A stretch of 17,012 bases of DNA from DAONLM01 sp035406685 (GTDB taxonomy: Bacteria > Spirochaetota > GWE2-31-10 > MWDO01). The notes below the pieces were generated by a model that did not search any database, was not told the DNA's origin, and was given only the letters and a program-made list of their open reading frames with translations. The stretch is taken from the NCBI GenBank assembly GCA_035406685.1, contig DAONLM010000042.1:1-17012 (forward strand), given 5' to 3'. Below, piece by piece: positions 1-5,172 of the stretch. Positions within the stretch are counted from its first letter, which is position 1; each line of letters starts with the position of its first letter. The position numbers were made by a program, and so were the translations under genes.

Positions 1-38
1 TGAGAAAAAATTTAGTTTTTTTTGAAAAAAAATAAAGT

Positions 39-91
39 GAGGGACAGACCTATAATTTTTTTATAGTTATAATTAAAAGAGGGACAGACCT
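39..91. repeat. Direct repeat pair, GAGGGACAGACCT x2
   Basis: The 13-base word GAGGGACAGACCT occurs at 39-51 and again at 79-91, exactly 40 bases apart, in an otherwise extremely A/T-rich intergenic stretch downstream of wtpC. Read on the minus strand the word is AGGTCTGTCCCTC followed by a T-rich run. No gene could be made out in 1-229. From memory, similar GGGACAGACC-type words sit next to IS200/REP-associated transposase genes in other bacteria, but nothing of that kind is visible inside this window. Confidence 0.6.
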
Positions 92-229
92 GATCTATAC
101 TTATCATGATGTTAAACTATTTTTCATATAGAGATCAATAACTTACAAATTAAAATTTTGTTAGTATATATTGTTACGGATAAGAATTATTGTGTTAGTT
201 TTTCTCAAAAATAAAAAATTTTAAGTAAT

Positions 230-1246
230 TTATTCTGGTATAAAAAAATGAACAGAGGAACTTTTAAAACTAATCCAGATCTTTTCATTTATTTTAAGAT
301 CAAATAGAGAAAATGCCTGATGAGTGATAAAACATTTTATATTCACGCCAGCATCAATTACCAATTCTATAAAATTAATCCTTTCATTTATATCAATAAT
401 TTCCCCATAATAATTATTTCGTGCAGAAGAATTTAATCTTTCTTTTGAAATTATTATATCATTTGCCTTAATTGTCGCATAAATATTAGAACAATTTTCA
501 AGTTCAGTATATATTTTAAAATTATCATTTACTATAAAATAGTTGTCTATTATATTACCAAAAAAAAGATTTTCACATCCAACAAAGTCAGCAACAAACA
601 GTGAATTAGGCTTATTAAAAACTTCCTGCAAAGTTCCGGTTTGAATTATCTCTCCATTATTTATTATTGCAATTCTGTCGGATAGATATAATGCCTCTTC
701 AAAATCGTGTGTTACATGAATAAATGTTGCCTTTGTCTTATTATGAATTTTTTTAAGGATTTCATATATATCTTTTTTAATATTATTATCAAGCGAAGAG
801 GTTGGTTCATCTAATAGAAAAATTTCTGGTTCAATTACCAATGCTCTTGCAATTGCAACCCTTTGTTTTTCTCCACCAGAAAGATTTGTTATATCTCTAT
901 AAAGTAGATTTTTTATTTTTAATTCTTCTGCAATTTTATTTACTTTTTCATCTATTGTTTTATTATCTAATTTTCTTATTTTCAATCCATAAGATATATT
1001 TTCATATACATTTAGATGAGGAAATAAAAATAGATCCTGATAAATAAAGCCTAATTTTTTATAATTAACACCTTCAATAGATCCAGAATCTTTTTTTAGT
1101 AAACCTGCTATTAGTTCGAGTAATATGGTTTTGCCAGAGCCAGTTGGTCCAAGAATGACGAAGTATTCTCCTTTTTGTATGTTAAGATTGATATTTTTTA
1201 ATGAGAATGAGCCTATTTTTTTATTTAGATTTTTTATTATAATCAC
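230..1246 (-). CDS. wtpC: Tungstate/molybdate ABC importer, ATP-binding subunit
   Basis: This is the cytoplasmic ATPase that powers oxyanion import through WtpB. Numbered from the GTG start preferred here (338 aa), it has Walker A GPTGSGKT at 33-40, a Q-loop Gln near 70, the ABC signature LSGGE at 122-126, Walker B with IFLLDEP at 142-148 and the H-loop His near 180. The last ~80 residues match the position of the TOBE regulatory domain of ModC/WtpC-type ATPases. A longer reading starts at a TTG at 1264, but that has no ribosome site. The GTG at 1246 is preceded by GAGGAAAGAGGG at close spacing, so I take it as the start. It then overlaps the end of wtpB by 26 bases, which suggests translational coupling. 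The family assignment as tungstate/molybdate rests mainly on the adjacent WtpA. Confidence 0.87.
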   Translation of the reverse strand: MIIIKNLNKKIGSFSLKNINLNIQKGEYFVILGPTGSGKTILLELIAGLLKKDSGSIEGVNYKKLGFIYQDLFLFPHLNVYENISYGLKIRKLDNKTIDEKVNKIAEELKIKNLLYRDITNLSGGEKQRVAIARALVIEPEIFLLDEPTSSLDNNIKKDIYEILKKIHNKTKATFIHVTHDFEEALYLSDRIAIINNGEIIQTGTLQEVFNKPNSLFVADFVGCENLFFGNIIDNYFIVNDNFKIYTELENCSNIYATIKANDIIISKERLNSSARNNYYGEIIDINERINFIELVIDAGVNIKCFITHQAFSLFDLKINEKIWISFKSSSVHFFIPE

Positions 1247-2015
1247 CTTTCCCTCTTTCCTCAATTATTCTCATTATAATAAAAATAACAAGACATATCA
1301 AAATGAGTAAAACAGCCACTGGTTTTGCATATTTTAATCCATAACATTCATATCTATCATATATGAGAATAGAAGTAACCATTGGATGGTATACAAGTAT
1401 TATAATTGCACCAAACTCAGATATCCCCCTTGCCCACATCATTATTACACCACTTATTATTGACTTTTTGATAAGTGGTAGATCTACTGTTAAAAATGCC
1501 TGAAATTGCGTTGCTCCTAAGGTCATTGCAACTTTTGAGTATCTATAATCCACAAGTTTAAAACCATTCTTAACACTGTTTATAAAAAATGAGATTGATA
1601 CAAAAAACATTGCCATTACTATTGCTACTTCTGATCCTACTATTGAGAGTCCTGTTATTCTACCAAAAATAGAGTCTCTTCCCCATACAGTAAGTAAGGC
1701 AATTCCGGCAGCAGAATGAGGTATTATTACAGGGATATCCACTATTGCCTCTATTATTTTTTTTCCATAAAAATTATATCTAGCAAATATATATGAAAGT
1801 GGTATTCCAAATATAATAGCAAAAAGAGTTGCTATTAATGAACATTTTAAGGTAAGAAGTATTGAGAATATTACCTCCTTATCAACTAATGTATTAAAGA
1901 GTAATAGAGGTGATGTTGAAAAAATCATATTTATAATTGGATATAATATAAATAAAACTATTATTGAGCCAGAGATTATAAAAATAATTTTAAATTTATT
2001 GGACTTGTCTAACAT
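1221..2015 (-). CDS. wtpB: Tungstate/molybdate ABC importer, permease
   Basis: This 264-residue inner-membrane protein has about six hydrophobic segments: near 9-30, 48-78, 91-112, 126-148, 185-208 and 232-250. The cytoplasmic EAA-type loop that docks onto the ATPase is visible at about 163-182 (AMTLGATQFQAFLTVDLP), followed by the GISEFGA motif typical of molybdate/sulfate-type permeases. It should form the homodimeric channel that receives tungstate or molybdate from WtpA. The ATG lies inside the last codons of wtpA (20-base overlap) and has no clear Shine-Dalgarno, so it is probably translated by coupling to wtpA. Length is normal for ModB/WtpB proteins and no damage is seen. Confidence 0.88.
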   Translation of the reverse strand: MLDKSNKFKIIFIISGSIIVLFILYPIINMIFSTSPLLLFNTLVDKEVIFSILLTLKCSLIATLFAIIFGIPLSYIFARYNFYGKKIIEAIVDIPVIIPHSAAGIALLTVWGRDSIFGRITGLSIVGSEVAIVMAMFFVSISFFINSVKNGFKLVDYRYSKVAMTLGATQFQAFLTVDLPLIKKSIISGVIMMWARGISEFGAIIILVYHPMVTSILIYDRYECYGLKYAKPVAVLLILICLVIFIIMRIIEERGKGDYNKKSK

Positions 2016-2934
2016 ATTTTTTTAATATAATCGGTAAATTATCATAATATTTAGAAATCATTGGTGTTATAATTTTATGCCCATTTGTCTCAAAAATTTT
2101 TCTTGCTTCTTCAGTAGTGAGAAATTCTACGAATTTTATTGCAAGGTTTTTATTTTTTGAAGAAACTGGTATTGTTAATGAATATTTAATTGGACTGGCG
2201 ATCTGTTTTATTTTTTGATCTTCTGTTTTTCCTCTTATTTCAACTATTGCATTTTTATAGAAATCTTTGAGATCTTCATTTCCTAAGTTTATCTTGTCTG
2301 GTAAAGTAAGGTATAAGCCATTATGCTGCACAGCCACAGATCTATATATGAATAGATAATCTATCTCATTTGTTTCTAATAAAGAAAGCATATCCACCTC
2401 TTTAGGTCTAATATTTTTCATAGGACAATTGTCTTTAAGTTGGTTAAAAAGATTTTCTTTTTTATAATAGATCTCTGCTAATTGCCATACCTGTAAACTT
2501 CTGTAGCCACATGGGTCTTTATCTGGATCAGAATGTCCGTATTCAACCCCTTTTCTTAATAAAATATCATACCAGTTAGAAGAATTTATTTCTTTATTAA
2601 ATTTTGATTTTGATGTAAACATGATAACAATTTCATTTGTTAGAAATTCTATACTCCACGATGCGTATTCGGGTATTAAATATTCAGAGATTACAAATTC
2701 ATCACTTGATGCAAATAGATCGCAATCTTTTTTTAGATCTCTAATCTTTCTTGCGCACTCAATACTACCAGCAGCTTCTAAAAAAACAGTGATGTTCTTA
2801 TTCTTCTTTTCAAACTCATATTTTAATTCTTTAAATGGTTTTGCCAGTGATCCGGCATGAAAAATTATAAGTTTATTTTCTTCTGAGTATAAAAAAGTTA
2901 ATATAAAGAAAAATAAAATAGCCTTTTTTTTCAT
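1996..2934 (-). CDS. wtpA: Tungstate/molybdate-binding periplasmic protein
   Basis: This is the solute receptor of the importer (312 aa). It opens with a signal peptide (MKKK, then a hydrophobic run to about residue 16) with no lipobox Cys, so it is probably released into the periplasm. Diagnostic blocks are FHAGSL at 25-30 (first oxyanion-binding loop), EAAGSIECARKI at 53-64, DLFASSDEFVI at 72-82 and SDPDKDPCGYRS at 135-146. The DPCGYR block separates the archaeal-type WtpA/ModA group, which coordinates the anion octahedrally, from classical ModA. It is the first gene of wtpABC. AAGGAGGA lies six bases ahead of the ATG, the best ribosome site of the operon, consistent with more receptor than permease. 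Tungstate is my preferred ligand, but molybdate cannot be excluded from sequence. Confidence 0.9.
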   Translation of the reverse strand: MKKKAILFFFILTFLYSEENKLIIFHAGSLAKPFKELKYEFEKKNKNITVFLEAAGSIECARKIRDLKKDCDLFASSDEFVISEYLIPEYASWSIEFLTNEIVIMFTSKSKFNKEINSSNWYDILLRKGVEYGHSDPDKDPCGYRSLQVWQLAEIYYKKENLFNQLKDNCPMKNIRPKEVDMLSLLETNEIDYLFIYRSVAVQHNGLYLTLPDKINLGNEDLKDFYKNAIVEIRGKTEDQKIKQIASPIKYSLTIPVSSKNKNLAIKFVEFLTTEEARKIFETNGHKIITPMISKYYDNLPIILKKYVRQVQ

Positions 2935-2988
2935 TAAAAATCCTCCTTGTTATTAAAAGTCTATAAATATTTAATAAGCCTTACTAGC

Positions 2989-3008
2989 TTTGCTAATATT
3001 ATAGCAAA
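2989..3008. promoter_or_regulatory. Operator-like palindrome over the wtpABC -10
   Basis: TTTGCTA (2989-2995) and TAGCAAA (3002-3008) form a perfect 7-base inverted repeat with a 6-base centre. The repeat covers the whole extended -10 of the wtpABC promoter, where a bound repressor would block initiation. It does not resemble the ModE consensus. Binding by a metal- or oxyanion-responsive repressor is inference from position. Confidence 0.45.
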
Positions 3009-3034
3009 TATATGATATTTTTTTTATATGTCAA
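2998..3034 (-). promoter_or_regulatory. Promoter of wtpABC (extended -10)
   Basis: Reading the minus strand, TATAAT lies at 3003-2998 and is preceded by TG one base upstream, giving the extended -10 form TGCTATAAT. A perfect TTGACA is at 3034-3029, but it is 25 bases from this -10, too far for a standard pair. With TATATT at 3012-3007 it would make a 16-base spaced promoter instead. Either way transcription would start about 50-65 bases before the wtpA ATG. Confidence 0.5.
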
Positions 3035-3144
3035 CATTTTTTTTAATTTTTTAAAAAATAAAATTTACATATTTTTTTCTATTTTATAATATTCCCTAAA
3101 TTTTTTTTACCTATCCAATCGGTCATGATATAGCGAAAAAATAT

Positions 3145-3216
3145 ATATAGCAAAAAGTTTTTAACTAATAATTTTTATTATATCAAAAATTCCAGTAATA
3201 GTGGCAATTTATCAAC
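3145..3216 (-). repeat. Fragment of the gene end found at the right window edge
   Basis: These 72 bases match 16780-16860, with a few substitutions and small indels. On the minus strand 3216-3178 reads VDKLPLLLEFLI then TAA. The other copy reads VDRLPLLLEFLI then TGA, and the match continues past the stop through AATAAAAATTA to CTATAT. Codon differences are mostly synonymous (AAA/AGA, TTG/TTA, CCA/CCT), so the shared ancestor was a translated gene end. Upstream of the GTT codon the similarity disappears and a stop is met at once, so this copy is a dead 3' remnant. Confidence 0.7.
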
Positions 3217-3475
3217 TCAAGTTTGTCATGGAATTTGAGATTTTACCAATTTTTATGTGGAATAAAATTTCAAAAAAGTGTATAATTATTAAAAAATAAA
3301 AAAAAGGTTGAATAAATTTAAATAATATGATAATTTTAATCATCAATAGATTATTATCATTTCTTATCATAATTTATAAATATAATTAAAAAGTTAATTT
3401 TGTTAAAATCGAATGTAGGCTCCCATTCTTAAGTTTTTTGTTTAACAGAAATAAATTTTATGCTATATTATAATT
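3217..3475. other. Intergenic, no gene recognised
   Basis: This stretch lies between the 3' gene fragment and the transposase remnant. It is A/T-rich, with stops in every frame I followed, and no RNA gene or strong hairpin was noticed. Either flank could hide decayed ends of the insertion sequence. I looked for an inverted match of GGCTCCCATTCTTAAG (starting near 3418) beyond 3805 and did not find one. Confidence 0.4.
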
Positions 3476-3805
3476 ATGTATATAAAAGAAATTAAAAAGA
3501 AAAACAAATATTCTGATAAAATCTTTGTCTATCACAGGCTTGTGTAGTCTTACAGAACTCCAAAAGAGCCCAGGCAAAGAATAAGAAAGCATTTTAGCAC
3601 AATGGTATTATCGACTGTATCAATGGCCACAAAAGACAATAAAACAATCTATATAAGAAATACAAGCAAGCCAAATGATTTCCAAAAGGAGATATTTGAT
3701 AAACTTAACCTCAATGGGAAAATAATCAATAAAAAAATCACAATAGTAGAATAAGTTGTAGGTACCATTAAAGAATCAAAAATCAATATAACTATCGATG
3801 TTTAA
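3476..3805 (+). pseudogene. IS1634-type transposase, decayed and internally deleted
   Basis: From the ATG at 3476 one frame reads MYIKEIKKKNKYSDKIFVYH, then RLV, a TAG at 3545-3547, SYRTPKEPRQRI and onward to a TAA at 3752-3754. The same frame stays open to another TAA at 3803-3805. The opening is the characteristic N-terminus of IS1634-group (IS4 superfamily) DDE transposases, where 'LVESYRTPKGPRQR' is expected: the TAG replaces the Glu codon. The next part (KHFSTMVLSTVSMATKDNKT, YIRNTSKP, EIFDKLNL) looks like the far C-terminus of the same family. Hence several hundred codons, including the DDE catalytic core, appear to be missing between them. No intact copy or clear terminal inverted repeats were found. 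The element cannot code for an active transposase. Confidence 0.72.
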
Positions 3806-4101
3806 AGAAGATATGAATTTTATTATGACAAATTTGGGTTAATATTAATTAAATAGGCTTATTTTGGAATAAAATTATAAATTTTTGAAGCATAAATTTT
3901 ATTTTTTAGATTTTAAATAAATAAATTTTTTAAAATTAATATAAAGAAAATAATTTTTATCAAATAATAATTTTTTAGATAATTTTAAAAAAAATTATTG
4001 ACAATATTAATATTAAATGTTATTTTTTATAAAAAATATTACTTTTTTTGTTAAAGTAACAAAATAAAATAAAAATTATCTATTTTCTTTTAAAATTATA
4101 G
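3806..4101. promoter_or_regulatory. A/T-rich leader region with a possible upstream promoter
   Basis: No gene is visible. A TTGACA at 3998-4003 with TATTTT at 4021-4026 (17-base spacer) could be a second, more distal promoter for the downstream zinc-motif genes. Just after it lie a palindrome, ATTTTTTATAAAAAAT (4022-4037), and a hairpin with TTACTTT/AAAGTAA arms (about 4039-4059). Such structures are easily made by chance in sequence this A/T-rich. Confidence 0.3.
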
Positions 4102-4130
4102 TTGATTTTTATTTTATTTTGTTGTATAAT
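4102..4130 (+). promoter_or_regulatory. Promoter of the zinc-motif gene pair
   Basis: TTGATT at 4102-4107 and a perfect TATAAT at 4125-4130 are separated by 17 bases. Transcription would begin near 4137, ahead of the ATG at 4173. This also rules out the TTG at 4119 as a start, since it lies inside the promoter. Confidence 0.65.
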
Positions 4131-4172
4131 AAAACATATAGTTATATAAATCTAATTTTAGAGAGAGTGATT

Positions 4173-4622
4173 ATGGCAAAAAGATTTGTAAAAGAGATTG
4201 GAGAAAAAGAATTAGATCAAATTTTTAATGCTATCTCGGAAAATAAAGAAGATGCACTGGGGTGGTATTATTTTAAAGATCTAAAAATTTTAGTTTATCC
4301 AAGTGATATTTCTAAGAAAAGATACGAGACAGTTAGAAGAACATTTAAAAAATTAAGGGAAGAGGGGAGATGTCTTTATTGTAGTACAATTGTTACTGAT
4401 ATTAATCCTCATACTCAAAAACCTTATTGTAAATGTGCTGTTCATCGAAGACTAACTGCTTTAGTCTTAAAAAGAAAGAAGTTGTTGGAGGAGAATGCTC
4501 CACAGGAAGCAATTCAAGAGGTAGAAAAAGAATTAAAAGAGGTCAAAGTTCTTGATAAAGAGCTAAGGGATAAAGAAAAACAGAGAAGAAAGAGAGAAAG
4601 AGAGCAATTTTTAAATAAATAA
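4173..4622 (+). CDS. Small basic protein with CxxC-CxxH zinc motif (copy 1)
   Basis: This gene of 149 codons is not recognised. Residues 1-60 look like a small folded domain. They are followed by Cys67-x2-Cys70, a turn containing INPHTQKPY, and Cys88-x2-His91 (with an extra Cys at 86), a classic arrangement for one zinc ion. The last ~50 residues are almost all Lys, Glu and Arg with spaced Leu, a likely charged helix or coiled coil. There is no signal peptide, so the protein is cytoplasmic. The short Cys/His knuckle after an Arg/Lys-rich helix (RRTFKKLREEGRC) resembles the zinc knuckles of some HNH-type and phage-like nucleic-acid-binding proteins, but no catalytic HNH is seen. The start is set by the promoter at 4102-4130; the ribosome site (GAGAG) is weak. 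The next gene is its paralogue. Confidence 0.75.
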   Translation: MAKRFVKEIGEKELDQIFNAISENKEDALGWYYFKDLKILVYPSDISKKRYETVRRTFKKLREEGRCLYCSTIVTDINPHTQKPYCKCAVHRRLTALVLKRKKLLEENAPQEAIQEVEKELKEVKVLDKELRDKEKQRRKREREQFLNK

Positions 4623-4657
4623 GTTATTTTTTCTAATATTTTAGGAGGATATAAGAT

Positions 4658-5038
4658 ATGAGAGAGAGACGAGAAATAAGAAAAATAGAAAAGAATGAAC
4701 TGTTTGAAGTTCTTAATAAGATTAAGTCAGATCCAGAGAGTATAAAACATATTGCATTTAATTATAATGGAATTTTAATATATGTAAAAAATAGAATTCC
4801 AGCAACTGTGAATGAAAGATATAAGAAATTGTATTTAGCAAGAAGAAATAGTGGTTTATGTATAAAATGCTCCAAGCCTGCTCAAATTAATCCAAAGACA
4901 AATAAACCTTATCGTTTTTGTGAAGAACATAGAATTGAAGAATTAACTAAAAAGAAAGAAGAAAGAATTTTTATAAAACAATTGATAGAAAGAGAGAAAG
5001 AAAGACTTAAAAAAGAGCAAGAATCTAAACAAAAATAG
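4658..5038 (+). CDS. Small basic protein with CxxC-CxxH zinc motif (copy 2)
   Basis: This 126-residue paralogue of the preceding gene starts 35 bases after it. The two align along most of their length. Both share an N-terminal (E/K)I-(E)K-EL pattern, a strand with ILVY or ILIY, then a Lys/Arg-rich helix ending GRC or GLC. They also share CxxC, the turn IN-P-T-KPY, and CxxH, here Cys68, Cys71, Cys88 and His91. The spacing between the metal pairs is 16 residues here and 17 in copy 1. The C-terminal charged helix is shorter (about 30 residues). AGGAGG at 4643-4648, nine bases before the ATG, is a far better ribosome site than that of copy 1. A nucleic-acid-binding role is a guess from the basic charge and zinc knuckle; no function is assigned. 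Confidence 0.8.
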   Translation: MRERREIRKIEKNELFEVLNKIKSDPESIKHIAFNYNGILIYVKNRIPATVNERYKKLYLARRNSGLCIKCSKPAQINPKTNKPYRFCEEHRIEELTKKKEERIFIKQLIEREKERLKKEQESKQK

Positions 5039-5093
5039 CCAGTTTTTTAAAAATTGGTATTGAAGATAGATATTCATTTTTTAAATAAATATT

Positions 5094-5122
5094 TTGACAA
5101 AAAGACAAGAATCTACTATAAA
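5094..5122 (+). promoter_or_regulatory. Promoter of fusA2
   Basis: A perfect TTGACA at 5094-5099 is followed after 17 bases by TATAAA at 5117-5122. The predicted start near 5129 gives a leader of about 44 bases before the EF-G ATG at 5173. EF-G2 therefore has its own transcript and is not read only from the zinc-motif genes. Confidence 0.7.
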
Positions 5123-5172
5123 TATAGTGTCCATATTATTTTAAATCCTCCAATCTTATAAGGTTTATTTTT

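Noticed and set aside
91..136. TGATCTATA / TATAGAGATCA inverted repeat as wtpC terminator
   Set aside because: The arms match only with a two-base bulge and there is no T-run at the right distance on the minus strand.
2621..2860. Open frame on the plus strand inside wtpA
   Set aside because: It is antisense to a well-supported gene, has no ribosome site and shows no domain. The same holds for the plus-strand frames inside wtpC (802-1047), murD (7410-7649), ychF (9473-9727), the RHH gene (10091-10306) and the barrel gene (13793-14071 and 14711-14917).
2998..3034. TTGACA at 3034-3029 paired with TATAAT at 3003-2998
   Set aside because: The 25-base gap is too long for a normal promoter; the extended -10 explains the TATAAT better.
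3418..3850. Terminal inverted repeats of the IS1634-type remnant
   Set aside because: I compared GGCTCCCATTCTTAAG-like sequence on the left with both strands right of 3805 and found no convincing partner. The element ends cannot be drawn.
4119..4172. Upstream TTG start for the first zinc-motif gene, adding 18 residues
   Set aside because: The TTG lies inside the TTGATT/TATAAT promoter at 4102-4130, so it would not be transcribed from it. The ATG at 4173 has MAKRFVKEI matching the start of the paralogue.
5039..5057. CCAGTTTTTTAAAAATTGG hairpin as terminator after the zinc-motif genes
   Set aside because: The stem is mostly A-T pairs with one G-U pair and is not followed by a T-run on either strand.
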